A stretch of 42,615 nucleotides of DNA from Zygnema cylindricum (GCA_037447655.1 JBBHKE010002850.1:213148-255762), one strand, 5' to 3'. Positions 22,551 through 32,829 are shown, counted from the stretch's first letter. The notes: generated from the sequence alone by a model not told the origin. Program-made: numbers and translations.

Positions 22551-24698
22551 GTGAGTTCTTTCAAAAACAAATCCTTAATGATACACAAAAATAATGGTAA
22601 AGAGAAAAATAAATGTTAATGTTAATTTTTGACTCAGATGAACCCCTAAAGATGCACAGTTGATGAATAAGAAAAAATCATCAGCCAAAATCAGGTTTTC
22701 TTTTGAACTTGACGATAAGTTGTGTGTTTACTTTTTCTTGTTTTAGGCTCCCTTGGAGGTCATGATCTTCTAAGACTAGCAGATTGTTGAGTACATGTTT
22801 TAATATACATATGTGTATAGATGTATATTTTTATATCTGACATATAAAATGTATATATATTATATGTAATGTTTGTATGTATATACTAAATTTTTAGCTA
22901 CTCAGAAAATTGGTTTGGAAACTATTATAGGTCGTCTCTGTACAACATTTAAAGAATGATAGTTTTGTCTTATTTTTGCATTATTTTGTGGACGTTTTTG
23001 TAAGTATGTTAAAAGAAAAAATACCACCACATCCATTGGTGAGACATATGTTTGGAGATGAATCAACAAGTATATTTTACATGTCCTGTGTCAAAAACTA
23101 GTTCGTAGGCCAACGAATTCTCACTATTAGCCCTAGGGTTGGAAACGGACCCATCCGACTGAAAAGGCCAAAAAAATCGACACGCCTTTTCAATTAACTT
23201 CTAAGTTCTGTACCACCGAAGTCCAAAAAATGATACTTCTCGTACGTCAATCTGCTTCTCAGCACTCTAAAATACAGAACTTGCCGTTTACGGTTTGGTA
23301 GTTAGACTCTGTGGCGTAACGTTGACTCAAGGAGTTGTGGCTGTCCAACTTTTTTGTCTAGGACAGCCACAATCTTTATCGTTACATGCGAAATTATATA
23401 CTTTAACGGTTGCAAATTCAAGTGTTATCATGGGTTCCCCAAGCGGTAGTAGAAAAAGGTTAAATGTTTCACGCAAAACGACGTTTCACTTCTGCAGGTG
23501 AGGAAAAACTTTTTCGGGCTCGATTTCCGCCACATCACACACTAAAACAAATCCAGTATTACAAATATGCCAAAATTGTTCTTGTTTTTTTAGTTTAGAC
23601 TTTGAAGCTCCATTGAATTTCTCAATAATTATCAGTTGTTTTTATTTTGCGTCGGATCACAATTTTGTATATTTTGTACCTGCCAAAATATCATTTTTTT
23701 ACGCAATCAAATTCTTTGTCCACATATTAGTTTAGGTACTTCGAAAGTCAGCAACCGGTACTTTTGTGTGTCTTCTACAATGCCACAAGATTTTGGACTT
23801 TTCTTGTCAATCTTGAGGGAGCTATTCAAAGGCACAGAACGGACTGATTTTCATACTGAACAGAATTTTTCGGTCCATTTACTTCTAACTCTAGTGTCAA
23901 GACATCCCTTTTAGGTTCACTGTTCTATCACCGTAATTACACAATTTTAGATGAACCTATATTGTGGATGGCAATATATGGTCTATGCTATATTGCGCAC
24001 AAAAATTATGTGCCTATCTGGGTGCTCTTGGCCACCTTAGGTTAACAATTGTGGTAATTCGTAAAATTTGTTAGCAGGGTGCCAAAAATCCATGCCTAAA
24101 AGTAGACATGGTCCATACTTATGATGGTCCATACTAATCAGGAGGGGAGTGTACACAATTCCTCCTGCCCACGTGTTTCTCGGCATACATCGTGTGGGTT
24201 TGTTTTTGGTTGTGTTTCAAATCTAAGATGAATACGTTTTTACAGTGCCAATTATATGCAATGTGTATTTGCCAATAAAACGAATATGGTCATGTCTAAT
24301 AGGTACTTAGACCAAATTCCAATTCTTCATTAAAATAAAAACCTACGATCCTTTTTGCAAAAAGTGTATTCTTAGGATACCATTGGTCTATCTATTATGA
24401 TCCTACAAATTTTGAAATGGTTACATTCTCTTTGTGCAATTTGCCTTTCTAGTTGGGCATTTTGATTAATAAATTGGTGCAAATCATCATTCGAGAAACT
24501 GCATTTCATTCACAAGCTTGTTCAGTACATTCATTCTTTCTGGTAAAGAACAAGGCATTTAACAAGTCATTCTACCTTAGAAAGATGGCGGTAATTGCTC
24601 CAAGTATTCTATTTTGTATCTTTTTTAATGTCGTCTTTTGAACATTTTGTATTTTTTTAATGACTCATTTATTAAACATTGTTAACAATTTTCTACAG
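22551..24698. other. Presumed intron or spacer of the peptide locus
   Basis: Mixed sequence with several frames of 60-90 codons (23295, 23636, 24453) that lack recognisable domains or codon bias. It holds a perfect 12-bp inverted repeat at 23335-23372. It ends in ttctacag at 24698. Confidence 0.4.
23335..23372. other. Perfect 12-bp hairpin
   Basis: ttgtggctgtcc at 23335-23346 is the exact reverse complement of ggacagccacaa at 23361-23372, with a 14-nt T-rich loop. Confidence 0.85.
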
Positions 24699-24871
24699 GA
24701 GGGCGACATCCTCCAGGCGTTGGGAAACACCCTCCGGGTGTCGGAAAACATCCTCCCGGAGTTGGAAAACATCCTCCTGGAGTTGGAAAACATCCTCCCG
24801 GAGTTGGAAAACATCCTCCTGGAGTTGGAAAACATCCTCCAGGAGTTGGAAAGCATTCTGGCGGTCAATAG
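24699..24871 (+). CDS. HPPGVGK heptapeptide-repeat exon of a secreted peptide candidate
   Basis: After ttctacag the frame reads (R)GR, then seven units of H-P-P-G-V-G-K, then HSGGQ and TAG at 24869-24871. The 21-nt unit varies between copies at the third base of the second Pro, both Gly, Val, Lys and His codons, and at no first or second base. The changes are therefore synonymous in this frame only, which is strong evidence that it is translated and selected. The other open frames (LENILPE on +, SNSRRMF on -) would carry amino-acid changes. The P-G-V-G-(K)-H pattern recalls the S-P-G-V-G-H end of plant CEP hormones, but the extra Lys and the tandem layout differ, so that is only a resemblance. 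It could also be a structural wall repeat. Confidence 0.6.
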
Positions 24872-25933
24872 GAGAACAACTCAAAACTTGCGCATAAAAA
24901 ATTCTATTGGTAATGTTTGTTGTTCCTTAATATCAAAGAAATGAAGTGTTTTTGGTCTGAGATGGGCTAGCCACCAACCTCTTGGAATTGTGCTATTTGA
25001 GTTCATAGTACAATTCCGGTCCTAGTTTGTTTACACCTTTGAAGACTAAATAGGATTACAATTAATATTTTTTTATGGTTTTGTTCCGGTGAAATGATTC
25101 GGAAAGAGTTGTAACACCACCTAAAAAAATGATGTCTCTAGTGTCATTTGGACTACCTAAAAACAGTGGAGGAGGAGGTGGAGGAAGAGGGGCAGGATAG
25201 AGGGGAGAGGAGGGGGTTGTGTGGAGATAGTGGAAGGAAGACTGTCTGAGGGGGGTGAGAGAGCAAGAGAGAGACCTACCAAAACTTTGAAGGGCGCTAA
25301 ATGCTAAAAATGGCTTGGAAAATCAGCAAGCATTTATGTTTGTTGGAAAAGTTGTGTTCTTGTGTTTTGATTTTTTTGCTTCAATGGTTGTTGGTACCTT
25401 TTTTGTTTAGGATTAAATAACAAATTACCAATTTCTTGTTTGAAAAAAATCATATTTTTTTTCCTTTTCTTATTAACAACTCAAATGTGTAGTTTGTCGA
25501 TAATCGATAAAGAATTAAGAGAGAAAGACCATTTACTCTGTAGAACTTTGGGAATCTACATTTACAAATACAAAGTTTTCTTGGTTTAATTTTTGGTATC
25601 GCTTTTTGTTGTTGTTGTGGTTGCTGTTCTTATTGTCCATTGAGGCTAATTTATTGGTTCGATGAGCTGTTGTATAGGTTTTATTGTAGTTTACAAAACC
25701 TTTGGGCTTCCCTTCTTCATGTTTAATAATATTAATATCAATAACAACAAGAAGCCTGATCAAAACCCCGCGTTGGTGATCCGTTCGAGTACATAGGGGA
25801 AAAAAAAGGGGCAACGTCTAAAGTAATCCAAAAAATCTCATATGATTTTTGGTTATATGGCCACGTGATTTGCATAATGATCTTGGAAACAAGGGGAAAA
25901 AAATAAAAAAAACTACATCATGAATCAATAATA
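24872..25933. other. Spacer with a G-rich tract
   Basis: About 25165-25275 is GGAGGA-rich on +. The rest is mixed AT-rich sequence with no supported gene. Confidence 0.5.
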
Positions 25934-26173
25934 GTGTCAATGGCATCGGTGATGCGTCTAACATCGTTTCTCGGTGCACAAGTATTTAACCCCCGTTTGG
26001 ACACTACCAGTCAAAAGGTAACATCCTTACCTTTTCATCGCAATTTTCGGGTTGATAAAAAGGCACGTGTTCACAAAGAAAGGATGTTTTCAGCGATGAA
26101 AAAAACATTGATTCTACTAATGATTCAATGTTGTTGTGGACATTATGCCACTTGTCCATCACAAAATCAATAA
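25934..26173 (+). CDS. Small ORF with signal-like segment, unknown
   Basis: 79 codons. The first part is basic and unremarkable; from the Met at 26086 it reads like a short secreted protein: MFSAMKKT, a hydrophobic LILLMIQ, then CCCGHYATCPSQNQ. A donor-like AAAAG/GTAACA lies inside (near 26017). No family recognised. It may be the 5' exon of the Ser/Pro-rich locus near 27.5 kb, but no junction was found. Confidence 0.25.
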   Translation: MSMASVMRLTSFLGAQVFNPRLDTTSQKVTSLPFHRNFRVDKKARVHKERMFSAMKKTLILLMIQCCCGHYATCPSQNQ

Positions 26174-26900
26174 TTCAATTTATGAGTAAAAAGAGTATTG
26201 AAAATAAGCTCTCAAAGTTGACTGCTCTCGCATTATAATCATTTAAAGAAATTGGATTAAATTAGGCTTATTGAAGATGCTGACAAATGATTGTCCTTTG
26301 AAACCTACTCCAATAATCATCATTAGAGGAAAGGTTTTTTTAAAGGGGAATTAATTTCCGTGTTTTTACTCTTATTCAACTCCTAATGCCAATCGGTTTA
26401 ATTAAGCTAGAGTTGAACCGTCTTATTTAGGGTAAAAAAAAAATTAAGATTAACTATATGTTTATGTTTAGTTATTGAACATGTACTTAAGTTCGTGTTT
26501 GCTTATACCTTTTTATTTTGGCAAACCGGTAGAACTTCGCACACCTAAATGAGCACACGAAAGAGTTGGTTATACACACATTGAGACAAGCAACGAAGCA
26601 AGTTTGTAACGAGTTGTCAAGATTAAGCGGATGGATGCACAAAAGTTGTTTTGTTCAAGCGAATCGATAGACAGTTATCGGTTCAATCGGTTCACAGAAT
26701 GATCGACGGAAGTTTTAATGTGAACGCCCAACCTCTTCTTGCGGTTATTTCTGTTTGCGCCTTGCGATTTCTATGTTGATTTCCAATTTGTACCGATTTC
26801 AACTTTTTTACGAAAATTACGTAGAATTCGTGTATTTTATACATTTCGTTAAAATTCGATAGTTTTCCCTGTACGAACATGTACGGCAATCATGACCCTA
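26174..26900. other. No gene recognised
   Basis: Mixed AT-rich sequence. The minus-strand frame at 26692-26889 has no domain or codon support. Confidence 0.5.
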
Positions 26901-26924
26901 ACAAATCCTTACAAAATCTGAAAG

Positions 26925-27345
26925 AGTACAAAAAAAATACGGATAGTTACGGAACTATACGGAAAGTGTACCCAAAAAATCCTAGAAGTACGTAAAATCT
27001 AGGACAGTAGTACTAAAACATACAGCAACGTACGAACTTGTACCCTAAAATCCCTAAAATCCCCCTTAAACAACCCTAAAAACACGAATATGTGCGAGCA
27101 TTGTACGTAAATATACGGAAAATGTAACGTAGCTGTACTGAAAGATACGGAAATGTACGGGCATGTACCCTTAAAAATCTAAAATACATACCCCTAAGAA
27201 GTATGAAAAAATAAACACACTTTACGTAAAATTACGAAAAATCTAAGGCAAATGTACTAAAATATTAGAGAACGTACCCGAATGTACCCTAAAAACCCTA
27301 AAATCACCTTTAATAGTCCTAAAGAGTACGAAAATATACGGGAAG
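26925..27345 (+). repeat. GTAC/TACGG-rich tandem repeat with CCCTAAA words
   Basis: Four copies of a roughly 25-nt core (tacgga-ac-gtacgga-a-tgtaccc) end at 26969, 27041, 27166 and 27285, giving spacings of about 72, 125 and 119. The copies at 27041 and 27285 are followed by paired CCCTAAA-like words, the plant telomere-repeat motif in degenerate form. Confidence 0.6.
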
Positions 27346-27419
27346 TGGAAATAAGTGTACGACACATATACGGGAACAAAGTAAGATACGCATTTTATTT
27401 ACTTTTCAAAATCCTTTGA

Positions 27420-27732
27420 TTCGTACCATACATAGTATTCGTTAGTTTATACCGATTTCGGCTCACCTCCAAACTCACCATCGGACTCACCTCCGGACTC
27501 ACCGCCGGACTCACCACGTGTGGACCACGGTATCGGCCCGGTGGTGAGACGCAAAATCCAACACGTGTCGACAAAGGCTGCACGCGTTCGTGTAATCAAC
27601 TGGATGATTGCGGATTGTCATGCAAACAGAAAAGAGTGCCTTGTCTCGAGGACCTTCAACAAGTTTATAGTGTTGTTTTTGGAAGATTCAGTTTCGCACA
27701 TGCGTGCGCGTATTTCGTGCTTACGTAATTAG
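27420..27732 (+). CDS. Ser/Pro-rich and Cys-rich exon, frame unresolved
   Basis: Two overlapping + frames look meaningful. One (open through 27732) starts GSPPNSPSDSPPDSPPDSPR; its 12-nt units vary mainly at the third base of a Pro codon (CCT, CCA, CCT, CCG, CCA). The other, shifted by one base, gives GCTRSCNQLDDCGLSCKQK and PCLED, a compact cysteine pattern (C-x3-C-x5-C-x3-C-x6-C) typical of small secreted proteins, and faintly like the DC..FC..PC part of the tail at 20385. A short splice or a frameshift between them could reconcile both. No known family is claimed. Confidence 0.35.
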
Positions 27733-28760
27733 TTTATTAATGTGGAGGTTCGAACGGCGTACGTAATTACTAAAATTAATGTGGTGGTACGAATGGATTT
27801 TCGGGTTAAGGGAGAAGTGAAATTAATTGAAGTTCGACGTACGGAAGTACTAATTGAGTGACGCGAACAAAAACAAAGTACGGTTCGCGTAAGTGAAATG
27901 GACGGCGGATCGCGAAGCGATCTGATGTATGATATTCGAAGTATGTAAAATTGTAAAATTGTACGTCGCACGTACGAAACATAATGCGACAGGTGACATT
28001 TATTACATGGGACGCCGCCGGTACGGAGCGTCGTATTTGACAGGTTTACTTTAAATTTGGCACGCGAGATTTATGGCGAAGTCGTTGTTACGTACGGAAA
28101 GATTTGGATTTTTTGCCGTCGTTTCGTCAAGTGGACTTTGGGACCACGTGGCGTGACATCGAGGATGCCAAACAAGAGCTACGGACGGCGGATTTATGCC
28201 GCCATTATTTTTCAAGAAGTGGGGACGCGAAATCGCGTCAATCACACGATGTTTATATTAGACGTCCCAGATTGTTTGACGAAATTCGAGGAGATTCGTT
28301 GAGTGACTCAGCATGACTCACCATACGATTTTGTGAGATTGTGTGTACTTGTAAATATTTGGAATAACATTGGTTTGTCTTATTTGTATTAATAAAATAG
28401 GGTAGGTTATGATGTTTATATTTAAGTGATCAATTAGGGTTTCGATAGTTTAATTTGTGTGTGTACGATGTCATACTTGTAGACAAGTGTACGCTTACAA
28501 TTGCTTGACTCTCAGGTGTACGCTTACGATTAGTTTACTCCTACTAACAGGTTATTATGCGTAAATAGGATTTAGTGACAGTTGCGTAATTTACGTTGGT
28601 TATTTTGACACTTAGTGATTCTTTGACAGCTCACAAGTGTATATATAGGAATGAGCTTTGTTAGGAAAAAATCATCAATGCTGGTTAGAAAAGTGGGGAC
28701 CAAAGATGTAGTATTTTAGGGTTGTCGATTATGTCATGCATTTTGAGTGATAAATTGATT
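27733..28760 (+). promoter_or_regulatory. LTR-like promoter segment
   Basis: Resembles the copia LTRs at 32830 and 38197 in style: GC-richer sequence, short GAA-loop hairpins (GATCGC-GAA-GCGATC at 27908-27922), then gctcacaagtgtatatatagga at 28629-28650, which parallels ggctcacttgtatatatagga in those LTRs. The rest does not align by eye, so this may be a diverged solo LTR or an unrelated promoter. The small ORFs at 28057 and 28104 have no other support. Confidence 0.35.
28640..28647 (+). promoter_or_regulatory. TATA box candidate
   Basis: TATATATA in the context gtgtatatatagg, followed by AT-rich leader-like sequence. Confidence 0.4.
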
Positions 28761-28847
28761 ATTTGACTATACATTTGTTTATGTGTGATGCATTCATGTG
28801 TTATTATTTATATGCTTGTTTGTTATGCATTGTTAATGCATTTGTCC

Positions 28848-28931
28848 TAAGGTTTGTTTATGTTGATTATTCCATCAAACCTTAGTTGTTGTCATAGGGT
28901 TTATTTATGTTGATTATTCCATGAAACCCTA
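28848..28931 (+). repeat. Tandem hairpin pair with a compensatory change
   Basis: Two units of about 47 bp. Unit 1 arms are TAAGGTTTG (28848-28856) and CAAACCTTA (28876-28884). Unit 2 arms are TAGGGTTT (28895-28902) and AAACCCTA (28924-28931). The A-T pair of unit 1 is a G-C pair in unit 2. A third TTAGGG/CCCTAA pair follows at 28987-28992 and 29014-29019. Confidence 0.75.
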
Positions 28932-29674
28932 GTTGTTGTTTAATGGATCTGTGTATGCATTTTGTTGCGTCTGTGTACGCATTGTCTTAGGGTGAGTTGT
29001 GATTTTCACGGATCCCTAAATGTTGTTTGTTACGTTTGTGTACGCATATGGAGGATGCATTTCAAATGACTGTTCATTGGCCTAGCTTTGCTTAGCTTCT
29101 TGCATGATAGTTGGTCTATTTTAGACTAAAGAACAACATATAGAACACATTGCGGGGGATTATAATATAAGTAAGAAGTACTACCTTTTATTCTTACCTT
29201 ATATGACTTTTTATTGCTGCTTACATTGCGTGTCTCGGTATATTTTTTCATTATATTGTGGCATTTTGTTTACCTCTACCTTTATGTGTGCGTTTGGATG
29301 TCTCTCTTTATTTTCCTCTCCCCACCCCCCCCTTAATGTAGCTATGTTGGATCCTCATACACCGTCGTGGAATACCGACGACGTTGCTTGGGCATAAGTT
29401 TGCAACAAATGGAAAATTATTGGTTTGCCGACGACGATGTGTCGTCGCCTCTTGTTGTATCATATTAATATTGTAAGCAGGCGGCCACATTGGAGCGTCG
29501 GCGCATGGTTGGAGAAATCGACCTGGCAACGACAATTCCTCTTCGCCACAACGATGGAAGTTTCAAAATATAAAAACGTGCATATTTCATTTTTTTGTCT
29601 TTAGTTAGTACATTAAATATGAACCTTAGTACACTCAACGACGCTTTATTGTCGCCTCGTTGTCTGAATCGCGA
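28932..29674. other. No gene recognised; CGACGA/TCGTCG palindromes
   Basis: Mixed sequence with several short CGACGA/TCGTCG palindromes, the best being CGACGAC-gatgt-GTCGTCG at 29429-29447. The + frame at 29203-29397 has no domain. Confidence 0.45.
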
Positions 29675-29945
29675 AATCATTGAACCGCGTGATTTTTTAA
29701 TTTAGTTTCGTCGTCACACTGTTGGAATATCCAATAGCATTAGGGACGCAGCGACTTCCTACTATCGCGGACCACACACTCTGTAAGTATATTTTGCACG
29801 ACGTTGCCTCTGTTGAAATCTTAAAATCATTGAACCGCGTAACCTCCTAAATTTGTTTCGTCTTCACACTGTTGGAATGTTCAAAATGATTGGAGTCGCG
29901 ACGACTTCGTGCCATCGCGAACAATACATTTTGTAAGTATATATT
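29675..29945 (+). repeat. Two-copy tandem repeat, about 140 bp
   Basis: aaatcattgaaccgcgt...tttcgtcgtcacactgttggaat...tgtaagtatat occurs at about 29675-29795 and again at about 29824-29945, roughly 80 per cent alike by eye. Confidence 0.7.
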
Positions 29946-30086
29946 GAACGCATATATTACGTGAAATCCTTATACGTTATTTCTTCGTTAGACTTGTCAT
30001 TTTTAGGGCAAGCTTCTATATTCTCTCATCCTTTTGTGTAGCCGCCTCTTCTTCTACATTTTTTTAATCACGTGTGGCTGACATCC

Positions 30087-31992
30087 ATGGAGGGCAGCAA
30101 CCAACCATATAGGCGACAACGTAGTGTCTTGCCGTATCGTCGTTGCTACCCTCCTCTACCTCGACGTAATCAACGACATCGGCCAAGAGTAGAAAGGGAA
30201 GAGGTACAAAAGGATGGAGTGGGGAGACAAAAACCCTCGAGGGAAAGGCAATCACCGAGGGGGGTAGAGAGGGAAAGAGATGCCCCAAAAACCGTGATAA
30301 GAGTAAAGGGTACCGCGGAGGAATTACCAAGAGAAAGGGAGGCGGCCACGTTACTACCTATCGGTTGGGTGCCGCTGGAGGGGAGGGGAAGTGAAATGGA
30401 GGTGAGTGAAGAGGTAGAGATGGAAGGGTTGACACCGGTTGGGGGGGGAAGGGAAGTAACCAATTTGGATGAGGTAGCAAAGGAGGGGGTTTTATCAGAA
30501 GAAGAAAGGGAGGAAAAGGGTGAATCGATAGATGTGAGTAGGGAGAAGGTGGTAGAAGGTGAGGTGAGTTGGAAGACAAAATTCCAATAGAGGAGGGTGG
30601 AAAGGCGGTATTGGGTATAAAAGGAGAGGGGAAGGAGGCGAGAGTAGAGGAGGGTGGAGGAAGTGAGGCACGGGAAAAAATATAGAAAAAATGTAGAAGA
30701 AAAAAACGAAAATTAGTAAATATTGATGAGGGCGACGAGGAGGAAAAATGTGAGGATGGTAGGGAAGGGAAGTTGTTGAGCGAGGAGAGGGAGGGGAAGA
30801 CGATAGGAGAGGAAAGAAAGGGAAAGGAAGCGACGGTCGAGGAAGGTGGGGAGAGTGAGGTTAGAGAAAAATTAGGAAGAAAAAGGAGAATAATTGAAAA
30901 AGAATTCATAGGGTTTTGTGAGACCGTGGAGGAGGAATGAGTAGGGGGGGAGGCAAAGGTCGAGGAGGGTGGGGGAAGTGAGGCACGGAGTAGGATAGCT
31001 TGGAAGAGGAAGATAGTGAAGGGTAAGCGGAAAGTGAATGATGGGAACGACGACCTATACGTCCCCTCATCTTCGGGTAGCGACGAGAGCATCGAGGATG
31101 GCGAAGAACTGCCGAAAGACAAGCCCATCCCCGAAATTTTGCAAGCCACGGACATTGCGCTGTGGAAGAACGAGGATGATCTCACCACCAAGGACGAGCA
31201 AACTCTGGATAGCAAGGAGAAGCAACGCGAGGAGGAATTTGATGACGACGACGATGTGTTCCGCGCGCCTCTCACGCCAAATAGGGAGAGAGCCATTGCA
31301 ATGGCTTCTCCGCATCCTCAACCTCCATACCCGGTTGAGCATCCGGATTGGTATTTTTCTTCTCCGACGGGAGAGGAGGAAACGGACAGTTTTGTGCCTC
31401 GGCCCGAACATTATCTTCCGGTTGCCGAATGGCCGAAACATTGGCGGTATGGTGAACCCCGGCCTTTAAACCCGGACACAAATCCCTTTCCACAAATTCT
31501 TGACATCCTCCCGGATGTCACCGCCCATCCAACATGGCTTTTTATCTCGCTTGAGGACCGAGGCTCGACCTTTGCCCACGTAAGGCAATTTTATCCGGCG
31601 GATCCCCGGCTAACGTGGGTTGTTCATGGGGAGGACGATTTTTAGGGTGAATGTTCCGGAGTTGTTACGTCATCATCATCCGTGGGATCCCCGGCTATAC
31701 AACATCCTCAAATATTGTCGAGTAACTCACGAGGAACTCGCTCTCCGAGATGCTCGTACAACGATATTGCAAAAGTTTCGCAATGCCGAGGTGCGACGAT
31801 CTCGTCTATGGAAAATACAAAGGGTTCCGCCGCCGGTTAGGCCCCCCTCACCACTGAGAGGAGAGGATTTGCCACTAACAATCGCGACACTCAGTCAACA
31901 AGTAGCGGCCCAACAAGAACAAATGAGAGCGGATCGAGAGCGCTTGATGAGGCTCACACGGGCATTGTCGAAAAAAAAAGAAATGGTAGTTG
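30087..31992 (+). pseudogene. Glu-rich, coiled-coil ORF upstream of the transposase
   Basis: Starts at ATG 30087 (context tccATGGAGG) and is readable to 31992 with a shift near 30585, stops near 30681 and 30938, and a one-base shift in the T-run near 31640. The first two thirds are charged, with a repeated E-x-EEGGxSEAR motif (30640, 30835, 30955). Then comes a better-conserved-looking part (HYLPVAEWPKHWRYGEPRPL; WVVHGEDDF, and in the shifted frame RVNVPELLRHHHPWDPRLYN) and a coiled coil (LSQQVAAQQEQMRADRERL). A donor (G/GTATGT) at 31992 pairs in phase with the acceptor at 32440, so it may be the N-terminal part of the transposase gene. I do not recognise the family. Confidence 0.45.
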
Positions 31993-32440
31993 GTATGTAT
32001 TTTGACTTTGGCAATATTAACTCCTCCTTCACTCTATCACTTCCCGTCTTTCACCCACTCATTTAATTTGTGGTTTTTTTTTCTCTTTTGTGGTTTGTTT
32101 GACATAGCGACAACTTCACCTTGTCCTTGAACCAGCGACGAATTTTTGTCGTCGTTGAACCTTGTATAGCTATCGGTTTTTTGAACTAGCGACATCCGAT
32201 ACTTGAACCAGCGACGACCAACATTCATCGCTGAATTTAGCGACAACTGCTAGTCGTCATTGAACACTTTTTTCTTTTAAATATATAAATATTTCTATAT
32301 AAATTAGGACTGATATGTTCTTGTGTTTTTTTTTTTTTCTTTTTTTTTCTTGGAAAATAACAAAAAGCCAATCGGGGGTGGGAGGGCAGGGTTGCGACAC
32401 TGAGAAGCATACAGGCGACTACACACCTTGTCGTCTGCAG
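31993..32440 (+). other. Probable intron with CGACGA hairpins
   Basis: GTATGT to ctgcag. It contains imperfect inverted repeats of the gaaccagcgacga / tcgtcgttgaac type (about 32129-32160 and 32199-32260) and two T-runs near 32327-32350. The minus-strand frames here are shadows. Confidence 0.45.
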
Positions 32441-32829
32441 GATTTGGAAGAAGAAGTGTGGTGGTGACAAAGCACTGCCGGGTAGGGGGGGGAAGGAATT
32501 TCTTTGGGTCACAGCGGTGCACTCGGAGTTGGTGGAGGAGTTCTACCGGTTCAAGAAGGCGGGTATGAAAATATCTCAAACTATTGTGGGGACCATGGCG
32601 GTTCATATCATTAAACTTATGAAGGAGGATAATGTGAGTTTATTGCTTGACAAAAAGGGTAAGGAGATCAAAATGAAAATGAAAAAACATTAGACTCAAC
32701 GGATTTGCGAAAAGCACAATATTGTGACGAGGGCTCGAAAAGGAAAATTACAATTAAGCCCGGAGAAGGAGGAGTACATCAAAAAAACGGTAGCATATCA
32801 CATGGGAGAGTTAAAACGGGGATTTATAT
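32441..32829 (+). pseudogene. Transposase exon 1 (pogo/DDE_1 type), interrupted
   Basis: From about 32496 the frame gives a helix-turn-helix-type N-terminal region (LVEEFYRFKKAGMKIS), then a TAG at 32691 where relatives have Trp, then ICEKHNIVTRARKGK, LQLSPEKEEYIKKTVAYHMG and ELKRGFI. The frame stops at 32829 where a copia element begins. An eight-G run at 32485-32492 shifts it relative to the upstream ORF. The AYHMGELKRGF block directly before the DET block is characteristic of a DDE_1-type transposase family I know from oomycete and plant genomes. Confidence 0.7.
32825..32829 (+). other. Target-site duplication, left copy (TATAT)
   Basis: TATAT directly before the 5' LTR, identical to 39197-39201 directly after the 3' LTR. 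The 5-bp length is standard for copia integrases. Confidence 0.92.

Noticed and set aside
23636-23914. 92-codon + frame with several Cys and Phe
   Set aside because: No signal peptide, splice support or recognisable domain. Length is compatible with chance in this composition.
24665-24868. Regularly spaced 21-bp repeats as a CRISPR-like array
   Set aside because: The repeats are directly contiguous with no unique spacers, and the host is eukaryotic.
24660-24944. LENILPE-repeat frame on + and SNSRRMF frame on - over the 21-bp repeat
   Set aside because: In these frames the differences between units change amino acids; only the HPPGVGK frame turns them all into silent changes.
28057-28316. 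Two overlapping 70-81 codon + frames in GC-richer sequence
   Set aside because: No domain or splice support; the segment looks more like LTR or promoter sequence.
30358-31296. Minus-strand 312-codon Ser/Pro/Phe-rich frame
   Set aside because: It mirrors the Glu/Gly-rich purine strand of the upstream ORF. The + strand has a coiled coil and a spliceable end; the minus strand has only composition.
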